DNA of 64,000 bases from Prevotella sp. (GCA_031285625.1 JAITVV010000080.1:55902-119901); one strand, 5' to 3'; shown: positions 9,453-19,424, counted from the stretch's first letter. Numbers and translations are program-made. Notes: generated by a model from the sequence alone, not told the origin.

Positions 9453-10553
9453 ATGGAAACACCGGAAAATAAATATTCATATAAGCGATTCCTTGCTGTT
9501 GTTTCTGTATCAACTATTTTGCTGTTGTTGGTTATAGGCTTAGCGAGTTATATTGTTGATCCGTTTTTCCAGTTCAGGGTTAAAAATGATAATCATTACT
9601 TCTTGAATCCCTGGCTTGTTAATGGCGGGTTGGCAAAAAATTATGATTATAATACAGTAATATTGGGCTCGTCGATGGTTCAGAACTATGACCTGTCTGT
9701 ATTAAGAAAAAAAGACTCATCGGTAAGACCTGTAAAATTATCTTCAGGAGGGATGAACAATGAGGAAATGAAGTACCTTTATTCATTTGTAAAGAAAGAT
9801 AGTGTAAAGTCTTTTATCATCAATATTGATGTCCCTCAACTAAATCTAGGTTTCGAAGAAGTGCGCTTTCCCAAATTTTTGTATGATAATACATTCAAAA
9901 ACAAAATGGAATATTTGTATGGTTATGAAACCTGCATCCGCTTTATACCTATAGATATAGCTTTGTCATTATATCTTAAGAATAAAGATGTTGAAAGTTT
10001 ATCACCTACTTATAGGATGAAAACAGATATAGATCAGATAGGGAATAATAGCCACCAAAATATATATGATGCTGATTATGTAAAAGATATGTACCTTAGT
10101 GGCCGGACGGTCTCTGTACAAAACCTGGAAGGAATACATGAACGTATGCATCAAAAACTTGATACATTACTAGCCAGTATGGATTTGGATAATTATAAAC
10201 ATATTGAGTATACATTTGTTTTATCTCCATATTCGGCATTGTATTGGTATCACACTCGCAAAGAGGGCTATTACAACCATTTTTTGGACTTTGTTTATTA
10301 TCTGAACGAATCGGTAGGGAAGCATGATAATGCTAAACTTATGTTTTTCTTCGACTTGGACGAAATACTGGATCTGAATTATTATACAGATGTATCACAT
10401 TTTAGTCCGGCTTTATCAAATAAAGTACTTGATAATGTATATAACCCGGAATATGAACTCAATGCATCGAATATTGATTATAAAATCCAACGATTAGATA
10501 GTCTGGTGAATGTATTTGTTGAAAAAAATAAGGATTGGCTACCTAAAAATTAA
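9453..10553 (+). CDS. Membrane-anchored SGNH-like protein, partner of MBOAT
   Basis: A 366-residue protein with one N-terminal membrane helix (about residues 15-35) and a periplasmic domain. VILGSSMVQNYD (about residues 68-79) fits the SGNH block I nucleophile Ser, and DVSHFSP (about residues 313-319) gives the D-x-x-H pair, as in AlgJ/AlgX/DltD-type acyltransferases. It directly follows the MBOAT gene, as such partners usually do. Probable role: transfer of an acyl group to the surface glycan. The motifs are seen; the function is inferred. Confidence 0.7.
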   Translation: METPENKYSYKRFLAVVSVSTILLLLVIGLASYIVDPFFQFRVKNDNHYFLNPWLVNGGLAKNYDYNTVILGSSMVQNYDLSVLRKKDSSVRPVKLSSGGMNNEEMKYLYSFVKKDSVKSFIINIDVPQLNLGFEEVRFPKFLYDNTFKNKMEYLYGYETCIRFIPIDIALSLYLKNKDVESLSPTYRMKTDIDQIGNNSHQNIYDADYVKDMYLSGRTVSVQNLEGIHERMHQKLDTLLASMDLDNYKHIEYTFVLSPYSALYWYHTRKEGYYNHFLDFVYYLNESVGKHDNAKLMFFFDLDEILDLNYYTDVSHFSPALSNKVLDNVYNPEYELNASNIDYKIQRLDSLVNVFVEKNKDWLPKN

Positions 10554-10559
10554 TTAGAT

Positions 10560-11621
10560 ATGTTTGTAGTAAATGGCAGATATTTGACCCAGAAAGCGAC
10601 AGGTGTTCATCGTTATGCGTTTGAAATATGCAACAAATTGCATGAGATGGGAGTTGACTTTCATGTAGCTATACCGCAAGAGATAGACCCCGGTTATAAG
10701 ATTGCATTCAAGACGGTAAAATGCGGGTCGTTGAATACACATATGTGGGAACAAATATCTCTGCCTCGTTATCTGAAAAGTATTGGTTCTCCATTACTGA
10801 TTAGCTTCACGGGCTGTGGGCCGCTGAACTATGATAATCAGATAATGACAATTCACGATGTCTCTCACGAACGTTACCCCCAGTGGTTTTCGAAGAACTA
10901 TTACCGGTTTTACCATTTTATGATGCCCCGTATAGGGAGAAAAGCACATGCAGTACTTACTGTAAGTGAATTTTCGAAAGATGAAATCGTGGATACTCTT
11001 GGGCTTGATAAGGATAAAATACATGTAATACATAGTAATGTACCTTTTCATAATAAACCGTCGAAAGATGAGATTTTAAACTTTCGTCGTGACCCTGATG
11101 CCGAAAGATATATCATTGCTGTATCATCTATGGATCCCCGTAAAAACTTTGTACGTCTGGTTGAAGCTTTTGATAAGATTGAAGATAAGTCTGTTAAATT
11201 ATATATAATTGGAATGTCCTTTAAGGCATTCAATACCCCTGATTTGCAGAAGCTGATAAACGAAAGAGTGCATTTACCAGGATATATCCCCGACGAAGCA
11301 TTACAGACAATGTATCAAAATGCATTATTGTCGGTATACCCTTCATTATATGAGGGATTTGGATTGCCACCATTGGAGTCGATGACTTATGGTTGTCCGG
11401 CGATTAATTCTAGTATTCCTGCATTGCGTGAGGTAAGTGAAGATGCGGCATTGTACGTCGATCCGTATGACGTTGAAGATATGACAATAAAAATAAACCA
11501 GTTGTTAGAAGATGAATCTTTGAGGCAGGCGCTGCGTTTAAGAGGCTTGGAACAGATTAAGAAATACTCATGGGACAAATCTGCCAAGCAGGTATATGAA
11601 TTAGCACAACGATTTATGTAA
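10560..11621 (+). CDS. Glycosyltransferase, GT4-type (GT-B fold)
   Basis: A 353-residue GT-B enzyme. The N-terminus NGRYLTQKATGVHRYAFEI is typical of GT4 mannosyl- or rhamnosyltransferase-like proteins. AVSSMDPRKNFVRLVEAF opens the C-terminal domain and YPSLYEGFGLPPLESMTYG (about residues 260-278) holds the E-x7-E donor motif. It is the last gene of the polysaccharide cluster. The acceptor is unknown. Confidence 0.88.
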   Translation: MFVVNGRYLTQKATGVHRYAFEICNKLHEMGVDFHVAIPQEIDPGYKIAFKTVKCGSLNTHMWEQISLPRYLKSIGSPLLISFTGCGPLNYDNQIMTIHDVSHERYPQWFSKNYYRFYHFMMPRIGRKAHAVLTVSEFSKDEIVDTLGLDKDKIHVIHSNVPFHNKPSKDEILNFRRDPDAERYIIAVSSMDPRKNFVRLVEAFDKIEDKSVKLYIIGMSFKAFNTPDLQKLINERVHLPGYIPDEALQTMYQNALLSVYPSLYEGFGLPPLESMTYGCPAINSSIPALREVSEDAALYVDPYDVEDMTIKINQLLEDESLRQALRLRGLEQIKKYSWDKSAKQVYELAQRFM

Positions 11622-11814
11622 ACCGTTGATCCTGTGATCTAATCTTTTGCTTTATAGTTATCGCAAGCGATATGATCAATAAGATTACTGAAGCTGCAAA
11701 GCATACATACCCCAATGTCTTATTCGAATCAAAATTGAGTAGCCCTATTGATGTAAGCAACATAGCAGAAGGTACAAGGGCATACGTGATTGTAAATGGC
11801 TTAGACGATTTCAT
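11614..11814 (-). CDS. Small two-helix membrane protein
   Basis: A 66-residue protein with two hydrophobic segments (TITYALVPSAMLLTSIGLL and TLGYVCFAASVILLIISLA) and a basic tail. No family was recognised. A -7-like box TATTTTTG lies about 60 nt upstream on the same strand, and the helices favour this strand over the overlapping plus-strand frame at 11672-11878. Its 3' end overlaps the end of the glycosyltransferase gene by 8 nt, convergent. Confidence 0.5.
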   Translation of the reverse strand: MKSSKPFTITYALVPSAMLLTSIGLLNFDSNKTLGYVCFAASVILLIISLAITIKQKIRSQDQRFT

Positions 11815-11869
11815 TTTCTTTGTATTTTTTGTGTTCTACTTATTAGATGCAATTTTTAGTGAAAAGCTT

Positions 11870-11877
11870 CAAAAATA
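11870..11877 (-). promoter_or_regulatory. -7-like element for small membrane protein
   Basis: On the minus strand this reads TATTTTTG, matching TAnnTTTG. No -33 box was identified. Confidence 0.35.
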
Positions 11878-11881
11878 AATT

Positions 11882-12339
11882 TATTTTATGATAATTTAAC
11901 TTTTATTGACTTTTTGAAGTGTGAAATAATTAATCTAAAAAATAGATAACAGTTTGGAAATCTATATATCTTCTGTATAATAAAAACATCTGACACACGC
12001 TTTTAGTTCATCATTTATATCCTTTTAATTGTTAAGTTTTTGTGTATTTAAATAAAAACACTATTTTTAACTTATTGCATTGTTCTTAATGAACGTAATT
12101 ATTGTTAACTTGTTTACCTAATAAGACCCGGAATCTTGATAAATAAATGGATGTAGAATTGTTTACCATGTGATAAATCATTTTACTTTTTGACTAAATT
12201 GGTATTCCTTTTGCTTTGAAAATCCCTTTATTTAATCTACTTTTGCATGACAATAGAAAAAAACGATACCATATGGTTATTTTCTATGATTATCAGCTAT
12301 TAATTAACTATTCTAAATAACTAAAAACAAATTTAATTT
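11882..12339. other. Gene-free region upstream of fumarate reductase operon
   Basis: About 460 nt of very AT-rich sequence with no plausible gene. The right part holds the frd promoter at 12215-12245. Nothing else was recognised. Confidence 0.6.
12215..12245 (+). promoter_or_regulatory. Full-consensus promoter of frdCAB
   Basis: TTTG (12215-12218), a 19-nt spacer, then TACTTTTG (12238-12245): an exact match to the Bacteroidota housekeeping promoter. Transcription would start near 12252, giving a leader of about 88 nt. Confidence 0.75.
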
Positions 12340-13014
12340 ATGAGTTGGTTACTTAAATCTTCTATTGGCCGAAAGTTTATTATGGCTTTGTCCGGCTGTT
12401 GTATGGTTTTGTTCCTGCTGTTTCACATGTCGATGAACTTGGTTTTGGTATTTTCCGCCGAAGCTTATGACATGATATGTGAGTTTTTGGGAACTAATTG
12501 GTATGCTATCGTCGGAACAATGGGGTTGGCAGCTTTATTTTTGGTGCATATTATATATGCAATCATACTGACGTTGCAAAACAGAAAGGCCAGAGGAGCT
12601 GATTCTTACGCTTCATCAAGCCTTAGCGACGCTACATGGTCTTCCAAGAACATGTTCGTTCTGGGTGTGGTTATCCTTGCCTTCCTGGGCTTACATCTTT
12701 ACGATTTCTGGTACAAGATGCAGTTCTCTGAACTTCTTCATCTGCCGGGTGCAGAATCCAAGGGATCGGTAATTGCATTGGCTCTGTTCAAAAATCCGGT
12801 GCATGTAATTCTTTACCTGATAGGTATTGCTGCTGTATGGGTGCATCTATCTCATGGTGTTTGGAGTATGTTCCAATCTACAGGTCTTAACGGTCGTACA
12901 TGGGCTCCTCGTCTTAAGGTGATTGGATATGTGGTTGCTACGATTATCGCAGTAGGATTTGCTATTGTTCCGATCTATTGTTTGGCAAGAGCATATTTAT
13001 GTCCTTTTGCTTAA
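12340..13014 (+). CDS. frdC: Fumarate reductase/succinate dehydrogenase cytochrome b subunit
   Basis: A 224-residue membrane subunit with five helices, as in B-type succinate:quinone oxidoreductases. Histidines in the helices (LFHMSMN, LVHIIYA, LGLHLYDFW, VHLSHGVW) are heme b ligand candidates. It anchors the flavoprotein and iron-sulfur subunits and exchanges electrons with menaquinone. The order C-A-B matches other Bacteroidales, where the complex mainly reduces fumarate to succinate during fermentation. Direction cannot be read from sequence. Confidence 0.92.
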   Translation: MSWLLKSSIGRKFIMALSGCCMVLFLLFHMSMNLVLVFSAEAYDMICEFLGTNWYAIVGTMGLAALFLVHIIYAIILTLQNRKARGADSYASSSLSDATWSSKNMFVLGVVILAFLGLHLYDFWYKMQFSELLHLPGAESKGSVIALALFKNPVHVILYLIGIAAVWVHLSHGVWSMFQSTGLNGRTWAPRLKVIGYVVATIIAVGFAIVPIYCLARAYLCPFA

Positions 13015-13060
13015 GTTAGGCACTGATTATTTTTGTTAAAGATTAAAAGAAAAAACAGAT

Positions 13061-15019
13061 ATGAGTACTATACTAGATCCAAAAAAAGATTCAAAAATAC
13101 CTGAAGGACCATTGGCAGAAAAATGGACTAACTACAAGGATCATCAGAAATTGGTGAACCCTGCAAATAAACGTCGTCTCGATGTTATCGTGGTTGGTAC
13201 TGGCCTTGCCGGAGCTTCAGCCGCCGCTTCTCTGGGAGAAATGGGCTTCAATGTGCTGAACTTCTGTATTCAGGATTCACCTCGTCGTGCACACTCTATT
13301 GCGGCACAAGGAGGTATTAATGCTGCAAAAAATTATCAAAATGATGGTGACTCTGTTTACCGTCTGTTCTATGATACAATTAAAGGTGGTGACTACCGTG
13401 CACGTGAGGCTAACGTATATCGTTTGGCTGAAGTAGCTAACAGTATCATCGACCAGTGTGTTGCACAAGGTGTTCCGTTTGCTCGTGAATATGGTGGTTT
13501 ACTTGATAACCGTTCATTTGGTGGAGCTCAGGTTTCACGTACATTCTATGCAAAAGGACAAACAGGACAACAATTATTGTTAGGGGCTTATTCAGCATTG
13601 AGCCGTCAGGTAAACAAAGGAAGTGTAAAACTTTACACTCGCTACGAAATGCTTGATGTTGTTATCGTTGATGGACGCGCCCGTGGTATTATTGCCCGCA
13701 ATCTGGTAACAGGTCAGTTGGAACGTTTTGCCGCTCATGCAGTAGTAATTGCAACAGGCGGTTATGGAAATACATTCTTCCTTTCTACCAATGCAATGGG
13801 TTCGAATGGTTCTGCTGCTATCCAGGCATACAAGAAAGGCGCTTATTTTGCAAATCCTTGTTATGCTCAGATTCACCCTACATGTATTCCTGTTCATGGT
13901 GAATTCCAGTCGAAATTAACTTTGATGTCAGAATCTCTTCGTAATGATGGCCGTATCTGGGTTCCTAAGAAAATAGAAGATTCGGAAGCTATCCGTGCAG
14001 GAAAACTGAAACCAACTCAAATAAAAGAAGAAGACAGAGATTACTATCTGGAAAGACGTTACCCTGCATTTGGTAACCTTGTGCCTCGTGACGTAGCTTC
14101 ACGTGCTGCTAAAGAAAGATGTGATGCCGGTTATGGTGTAGGCTCTACAGGTCTTGCTGTTTATCTTGACTTTAGCGATGCTATCAAACGTCTTGGTAAA
14201 GATGTGGTAGAGGCTAAATATGGTAACCTGTTCCAGATGTATGACAAAATTGTAGACGAGAATCCATACGAAACTCCGATGATGATCTATCCGGCTATCC
14301 ACTATACAATGGGTGGTATATGGGTTGATTATGAGTTGATGACCTCTATCAAAGGTTTGTTTGCTCTTGGTGAAGCTAACTTCTCTGACCACGGAGCTAA
14401 CCGCCTTGGAGCATCTGCTTTGATGCAGGGATTGGCTGATGGATATTTCGTATTGCCTTATACTATCCAGAATTATCTGGCCGATCAGATTACTGTTCCT
14501 CGCTTCAGTACTGATCTTCCTGAATTTGTACAAACAGAAAATGAGATCAAAGAAAAGGTTTCTAAATTGATGAACATCAAAGGTAACCGTTCTGTAGACT
14601 CTATCCATAAGCAACTTGGTCTTATTATGTGGGACTTTGTTGGTATGGCCCGTACAAAAGAATCTCTTGAAAAAGCGATTGAGGAATTAAAGGTTGTGAA
14701 AAAAGAATTCTGGTCTAACGTTCGTATTCCGGGTGATGCTTCCGACTTGAATACAGAGTTGGAAAAAGCATTACGTTTAGCTGACTTTATCGAAATCGGT
14801 TTATTGATGGCATATGACGGACTGAATCGTAATGAGTCTTGCGGAGGACACTTCCGTGAAGAATATCAAACTCCTGAAGGTGAAGCGATGCGCGACGATG
14901 AGCATTATTCTTATGTTGCATGTTGGAAGTTTACAGGAGAAGATTCTGCTCCTGAACTTGTAAAAGAACCTCTTGATTATGAGTTCGTAGTAAGACAACA
15001 ACGTAATTACAAGGCATAA
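13061..15019 (+). CDS. frdA: Fumarate reductase/succinate dehydrogenase flavoprotein subunit
   Basis: A 652-residue FAD subunit. [19 protein letters not shown] (about residues 45-63) is the dinucleotide-binding motif and [13 protein letters not shown] carries the His that binds FAD covalently. HPTCIP and the segment around [15 protein letters not shown] belong to the substrate and FAD domain. It interconverts fumarate and succinate on the cytoplasmic side. It lies 46 nt after frdC and 11 nt before frdB. Confidence 0.95.
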   Translation: MSTILDPKKDSKIPEGPLAEKWTNYKDHQKLVNPANKRRLDVIVVGTGLAGASAAASLGEMGFNVLNFCIQDSPRRAHSIAAQGGINAAKNYQNDGDSVYRLFYDTIKGGDYRAREANVYRLAEVANSIIDQCVAQGVPFAREYGGLLDNRSFGGAQVSRTFYAKGQTGQQLLLGAYSALSRQVNKGSVKLYTRYEMLDVVIVDGRARGIIARNLVTGQLERFAAHAVVIATGGYGNTFFLSTNAMGSNGSAAIQAYKKGAYFANPCYAQIHPTCIPVHGEFQSKLTLMSESLRNDGRIWVPKKIEDSEAIRAGKLKPTQIKEEDRDYYLERRYPAFGNLVPRDVASRAAKERCDAGYGVGSTGLAVYLDFSDAIKRLGKDVVEAKYGNLFQMYDKIVDENPYETPMMIYPAIHYTMGGIWVDYELMTSIKGLFALGEANFSDHGANRLGASALMQGLADGYFVLPYTIQNYLADQITVPRFSTDLPEFVQTENEIKEKVSKLMNIKGNRSVDSIHKQLGLIMWDFVGMARTKESLEKAIEELKVVKKEFWSNVRIPGDASDLNTELEKALRLADFIEIGLLMAYDGLNRNESCGGHFREEYQTPEGEAMRDDEHYSYVACWKFTGEDSAPELVKEPLDYEFVVRQQRNYKA

Positions 15020-15030
15020 AATAAACGACG

Positions 15031-15786
15031 ATGGAAAAATTAATAAATATAACATTAAAAATTTGGCGTCAAAGAGGTCCTAAAGAAAAAGGAGCCTTTG
15101 AAACATATCCACTTAATGGTGTTTCTACAGAAAGTTCATTTCTAGAAATGCTTGATATATTGAATGAAAACCTAATCAATGAAGGTAAAGAGCCTGTAGT
15201 ATTTGATCATGACTGTCGTGAAGGTATCTGCGGTATGTGTAGCCTTTATATAAACGGCCATCCTCATGGACCGGATGAAGATATAACTACCTGTCAGCTG
15301 CATATGCGTAAATTTAAAGATGGTGAAATTATCACTATCGAACCATGGCGTTCAGCAGGATTTCCTGTTATTCGCGACCTTATGGTTGACCGTAATGCAT
15401 TTGATAAAATTATACAAGCCGGAGGTTATGTAAGTGTAAACACTGGTGGTATACCAGATGCAAATGCTATACCTATTCCTAAGGTTGACGCAGATGAAGC
15501 TATGGACTCTGCATCATGTATTGGTTGCGGTGCCTGTGTTGCTGCTTGTAAAAATGGTTCGGCTATGTTGTTCCTTTCAGCAAAGGTTAGTCAGTTGGCG
15601 CTTCTTCCTCAAGGACGTGTTGAAGCTACCCGTCGTGCTAAAGCGATGGTTGCTAAAATGGATGAACTTGGATTCGGTAACTGTACAAATACAGGAGCAT
15701 GTGAGGTAGAATGCCCTAAGAACGTTTCGATAAGCAATATTGCACGTCTGAACCGTGAATTCCTGAAAGCTAAATTCAGAGATTAA
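15031..15786 (+). CDS. frdB: Fumarate reductase/succinate dehydrogenase iron-sulfur subunit
   Basis: A 251-residue subunit with three cluster sites: CREGICGMC plus a later Cys for [2Fe-2S], [14 protein letters not shown] for [4Fe-4S], and [15 protein letters not shown] for [3Fe-4S]. It relays electrons between quinol at the cytochrome b subunit and FAD. It is the last gene of the operon and is followed by a strong terminator. Confidence 0.95.
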   Translation: MEKLINITLKIWRQRGPKEKGAFETYPLNGVSTESSFLEMLDILNENLINEGKEPVVFDHDCREGICGMCSLYINGHPHGPDEDITTCQLHMRKFKDGEIITIEPWRSAGFPVIRDLMVDRNAFDKIIQAGGYVSVNTGGIPDANAIPIPKVDADEAMDSASCIGCGACVAACKNGSAMLFLSAKVSQLALLPQGRVEATRRAKAMVAKMDELGFGNCTNTGACEVECPKNVSISNIARLNREFLKAKFRD

Positions 15787-15805
15787 GAACAATCTTATTA
15801 TAATA

Positions 15806-15838
15806 AAAGGTGGCTATTACAAATAGTCACCTTTTTAT
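15806..15838 (+). terminator. Intrinsic terminator of frdCAB
   Basis: A 13-bp stem (AAAGGTGGCTATT with AATAGTCACCTTT, one G-U pair) and a short T-run. Confidence 0.8.
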
Positions 15839-15994
15839 TTTTTAATATGGAGCTATAACTAACTCTTTTTCATTGAAGATGCTGATATATCCTTTTGCCC
15901 ATAACTTAAAGTAATTGAAGTATTCTATCTGTGTCATATGGTTGTTGTATTAAAATGCATAAGCAAATATATCCAATCTGCACAAAATCTGTTA

Positions 15995-16002
15995 TATATT
16001 TG
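15995..16002 (+). promoter_or_regulatory. -7 element of panE-like gene
   Basis: TATATTTG matches TAnnTTTG and would start transcription near 16009, only a few bases before ATG 16016. This rules out the upstream in-frame ATG at 15938 as the start. Confidence 0.55.
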
Positions 16003-16015
16003 TAAAAAAATAGTT

Positions 16016-16936
16016 ATGTCATTAAAATACGCAGTTATAGGAACCGGTGCCATTGGAGGATACTATGGCGGGAAATTAGCCAGAGCAGGAAAAGATGTTC
16101 ATTTCTTATTTCATTCTGATTATGAATATGTGAAGAGGCATGGTTTGAAAATTGATTCTGTAAACGGAGATTTTAGCCTTTCTTCTGTAAATGCCTATAA
16201 TAATACGATTGACATGCCTAAATGTGATATTGTATTAGTGTGTCTGAAGTCAACAAATAACCATTTGCTGAAAGACTTACTAGCTCCTGTTCTTCATAAA
16301 GAGACTTTGGTAATTCTTATTCAAAATGGACTAGGGTTGGAAGAAGACCTTCAAAAAGATCTTCCCCGATTATATATTGCGGGAGGATTAGCCTTTATAT
16401 GCTCTAATAAGGTAGGGGAGGGGCATATTGCCCACCTCGACTATGGAAAGCTTAATATCGGCTCTTATTCATGCTCTGATCCGGTTTTAATAGATACTGT
16501 GGTTACCGATTTTCAGCAAGCTGGTATTGAAGCAAAGAATGTGGACTTGAAGGAGGCTCGCTGGATGAAGTTAGTATGGAATATTCCTTATAACGGAATG
16601 ACTGTGGTTTTGAATACTACTACTGATAAACTGATGAATAATCCCGATACTCAGGGTTTATTGTATGAGATGATGCTGGAAGTGATCAGGGCTGCTAATA
16701 GTACCGGATTGAGGCATGATATAGATGAATCATATGCAGATGAAATGATTGAGATGACGAAGGCAATGACTCCGTATTCTCCGAGTATGAAACTGGACTT
16801 TGACTCTCTTCGCCCATTAGAGATAGAATATATTTATAGCCGTCCTGTAGAAGTCGCTAAAAGATCTGGTTTTGAAATGGCTCGCGTGTCAATGCTCGAA
16901 AAGCAATTGAAGTTTATAGAATCCAACTATAAGTAA
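16016..16936 (+). CDS. panE: Ketopantoate reductase family (2-dehydropantoate 2-reductase)
   Basis: A 306-residue NADPH-dependent reductase of the PanE/ApbA family. VIGTGAIGGYYGG near the N-terminus is the Rossmann GxGxxG motif, CLKSTNN and QNGLG follow the family pattern, and WMKLVWNIPYN contains the conserved Lys and Asn of the catalytic domain. The classical reaction is ketopantoate to pantoate for coenzyme A synthesis, but the family also includes other 2-oxoacid reductases. The start is ATG 16016 because a -7 promoter box lies at 15995. Confidence 0.8.
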   Translation: MSLKYAVIGTGAIGGYYGGKLARAGKDVHFLFHSDYEYVKRHGLKIDSVNGDFSLSSVNAYNNTIDMPKCDIVLVCLKSTNNHLLKDLLAPVLHKETLVILIQNGLGLEEDLQKDLPRLYIAGGLAFICSNKVGEGHIAHLDYGKLNIGSYSCSDPVLIDTVVTDFQQAGIEAKNVDLKEARWMKLVWNIPYNGMTVVLNTTTDKLMNNPDTQGLLYEMMLEVIRAANSTGLRHDIDESYADEMIEMTKAMTPYSPSMKLDFDSLRPLEIEYIYSRPVEVAKRSGFEMARVSMLEKQLKFIESNYK

Positions 16937-16953
16937 ATATTACTACTATCCAT

Positions 16954-16992
16954 AACAAAATAAGCGTAGAGAAACTCTACGCTTATTTTGTT
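16954..16992. terminator. Bidirectional terminator between convergent genes
   Basis: A perfect 18-bp inverted repeat (arms 16954-16971 and 16975-16992, loop AAA) with A/T-rich ends that give a T-run on either strand. It serves the panE-like gene and the ompA-like gene. Confidence 0.85.
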
Positions 16993-17011
16993 CTTTCTAT
17001 TGTATAGTATT

Positions 17012-17662
17012 TTATGGATTGATCAAGAACAATACTGCACGGTTCTTGTCATTCTCTAATTGGAATGGTTGTAACCCGTCTCCTTTCCAGTTAACGGATA
17101 TCCTGCTTTTCGCAATTCCATATTTTGTTTCCAGTGCTTTAGCAACCTCATTAGAACGTTGCTGTGACAGTTTCAGATTGATAGCAGCAGTACCTGTTTT
17201 CTTGTCTGCATATCCTGTAACAACTACAGTTGATCCCGGATTTTCGTTTAGGTAATTAACAGCCAATTCGATCTTGGACCATTCTGATGCATCGATAACA
17301 TATTTGTTGATACGGAAGAATACAGGATCTGGCAAGAAGAATGGGTCACGTTTTACCGGAGCAATCACTGGATCTGGATTCTTGATTGTATTAGGTGTAT
17401 GCGAAATTGGAGGTGTGTCTTTTACTGGTCCGCATAATACAGGAATATTATCAGGGCATCCAAAATATTTTTTTCTTTTTGTTGCAGGGTTTGACAAAAC
17501 TATCGTCTTTCCAGGAGTGTCACTTCTTAAAATAGTAATGCGATCATCACTAATTAATTGTACAGTCGTAGAGTCTTTTGCAGTTGAAGTGATAATTTGC
17601 GCTTTCACAGGAAATACAAATAATCCCAGAAGCAGAAGTGAAAATAAAAATCTTATGTTCAT
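17012..17662 (-). CDS. OmpA-family protein with C-terminal peptidoglycan-binding domain
   Basis: A 216-residue exported protein. A signal peptide (about residues 1-21, ending VKAQ) is followed by a Pro-rich linker (about 85-105) and an OmpA-like domain from about residue 110 (FFRINKYVIDASEWSKIE, then VVTGYADKKTG and LSQQRSNEVAKAL). The Asp/Arg pair of these motifs binds diaminopimelate in peptidoglycan. Probable role: tethering the outer membrane to the wall. A -7 box TAAATTTG lies about 50 nt upstream. Confidence 0.85.
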   Translation of the reverse strand: MNIRFLFSLLLLGLFVFPVKAQIITSTAKDSTTVQLISDDRITILRSDTPGKTIVLSNPATKRKKYFGCPDNIPVLCGPVKDTPPISHTPNTIKNPDPVIAPVKRDPFFLPDPVFFRINKYVIDASEWSKIELAVNYLNENPGSTVVVTGYADKKTGTAAINLKLSQQRSNEVAKALETKYGIAKSRISVNWKGDGLQPFQLENDKNRAVLFLINP

Positions 17663-17712
17663 AACAATATTCTTGGTGTTAAGGTAAATACCTATATACT
17701 CATATTAAAGTA

Positions 17713-17720
17713 CAAATTTA
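17713..17720 (-). promoter_or_regulatory. -7 element of ompA-like gene
   Basis: Minus-strand TAAATTTG matches TAnnTTTG; no -33 TTTG was seen at the usual distance. Confidence 0.45.
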
Positions 17721-17853
17721 ATACATTTCTTATATTATTATCTATTTTTTTAGGAAAAGATTTGCAGAAACTGAAAAATAGCAAAGAATATCCCTGTATT
17801 TTATTCGATTTACAAATTGTTGTGGCTTTTTATCTTTTATAAGTAAACTGTTT

Positions 17854-17861
17854 TAACTTTG
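17854..17861 (+). promoter_or_regulatory. -7 element of ModF-like ABC gene
   Basis: TAACTTTG matches TAnnTTTG, with the start codon 23 nt downstream. Confidence 0.5.
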
Positions 17862-17883
17862 AAACTCGAATTTAAAATATAGA

Positions 17884-19335
17884 ATGAAAAGAACATTGAT
17901 TGAAATAAAAAATGCTGTTCCCCGGCTTGATAATTTTAGGTTTTGCAAACCTATCGACTGGTCGGTAAAAGAGGGAGAGCATTGGGCCATTGTAGGATCG
18001 AACGGAGGAGGTAAAACGCTTCTTACTGATATCTTATTAGGAAAGTTTGCATTAAAAAGTGGAGAGGTTATTTGCAAAGGTAGTAAAGGTGAAGTTTTGC
18101 CTGTTTCATCTGTGGTGAAGAGTGTTGCTTTCCGTGATATATATGGTATTATAGATACACAAAACAGTTATTATCAACAAAGATGGAATAAGGGAGATGA
18201 ACAGGATGTGCCTTTAGTTAAAGAACTTGTCTTGAATGCCGATCCTCAGTGGTTAAACACGTTGATTGAATGGTTTGGTATAGAGGAACTGATGAACAAA
18301 GAGGTGAATATGCTGTCGAGTGGGGAGTTGCGCAAATTTTTGATTGTACGCTCACTATTAACCAAACCTCGTATTCTGATACTTGATAATCCTTTTATCG
18401 GGTTAGATGCTGCCTCACGCACTGTATTGAATGAACTGTTGGTGCGTCTTTCCGAGCTGGATAACCTGCAAATTGTTTTGGTGCTATCCAATCCATCCGA
18501 TATTCCCGAAATGGTCACAGATGTTTTGTCAGTTAAGGATAAGACTATATGTTCGTCTTTATCCCGTCAGGATTTCATAAATGATAAACTGCTGGTTGAG
18601 GAATTATTTCCAAACGTTGAAGTTGGAAAATTAGACTCATTAAAGAATAGTGAAAAGAATGATTTTACTTTCGAAAATGCTGCCGTTTTAAAAAATATCC
18701 ATATAAAATATGGTGCACGCACAATACTGAAAGGTCTGGACTGGACAGTAAAGAATGGCGATAAGTGGGCATTGTTGGGGGTAAACGGATCCGGGAAGTC
18801 TACACTATTGAGCCTTATTTGTGGAGATAATCCTCAAGCTTATGCTAATGACATAACTCTTTTTGACCGTAAGCGGGGTACAGGAGAGAGTATCTGGGAT
18901 ATAAAAAAGCGTATTGGGTATATTTCGCCGGAGATGCACTTGTATTATTTGAAAAACGTGAAGTGCCTTGATGTTGTCGGTTCAGGTTTTTTTGATACAA
19001 TTGGTCTGTATCGGAAATGTAATAGCGAGCAGGAAGAAATTGCACTGCAGTGGATGGAGTTATTCCGGATAGAGCACCTGAAGGATACATCTTTCTTAAA
19101 TATATCATCGGGAGAACAACGCCTGGTACTTTTGGCGCGGGTTTTTGTGAAAAATCCGGATTTATTGATTCTTGATGAACCTCTGCATGGGCTTGATATT
19201 ATTAATAAAAAAAGAGTGAAAGAAATAATCGAAAAGTTCTGTGGAAAAGATAAATCTCTGATATATGTTACGCATTATGAAAATGAGATACCCGATATCG
19301 TTGATAAACGGATGATTTTAGTAAAAAATGAGTAG
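17884..19335 (+). CDS. Tandem ABC ATPase, ModF/PhrA-like
   Basis: A 483-residue soluble protein with two ABC ATPase domains. Domain 1 has Walker A GSNGGGKT (about residue 39), signature LSSGELRK and Walker B ILILDNPFIG, where the usual catalytic Glu after Asp is Asn. Domain 2 has GVNGSGKST (about 298), signature ISSGEQRL and Walker B LLILDEPLHG with the normal Glu. Length and layout match E. coli ModF. There is no permease next to it, so a transport role is uncertain. Domain 1 may bind ATP without fast hydrolysis (inference). Confidence 0.8.
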   Translation: MKRTLIEIKNAVPRLDNFRFCKPIDWSVKEGEHWAIVGSNGGGKTLLTDILLGKFALKSGEVICKGSKGEVLPVSSVVKSVAFRDIYGIIDTQNSYYQQRWNKGDEQDVPLVKELVLNADPQWLNTLIEWFGIEELMNKEVNMLSSGELRKFLIVRSLLTKPRILILDNPFIGLDAASRTVLNELLVRLSELDNLQIVLVLSNPSDIPEMVTDVLSVKDKTICSSLSRQDFINDKLLVEELFPNVEVGKLDSLKNSEKNDFTFENAAVLKNIHIKYGARTILKGLDWTVKNGDKWALLGVNGSGKSTLLSLICGDNPQAYANDITLFDRKRGTGESIWDIKKRIGYISPEMHLYYLKNVKCLDVVGSGFFDTIGLYRKCNSEQEEIALQWMELFRIEHLKDTSFLNISSGEQRLVLLARVFVKNPDLLILDEPLHGLDIINKKRVKEIIEKFCGKDKSLIYVTHYENEIPDIVDKRMILVKNE

Positions 19336-19391
19336 GCTTTAAACATAAAAGAAGATTTGTTGTTTTAAGAAATAATTGCATGATCAGTATA

Positions 19392-19424
19392 AAAAGGGGT
19401 AGTTTATATATCCCTTTTATGTTT
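19392..19424 (+). terminator. Terminator-like hairpin after ABC gene
   Basis: AAAAGGGG pairs with TCCCTTTT across an 11-nt loop, followed by a T-rich run. Confidence 0.5.

Noticed and set aside
11672-11878. 68-codon plus-strand ORF overlapping the small membrane protein
   Set aside because: The minus-strand frame has two membrane helices and an upstream -7 box; the plus frame has no ribosome site or signal.
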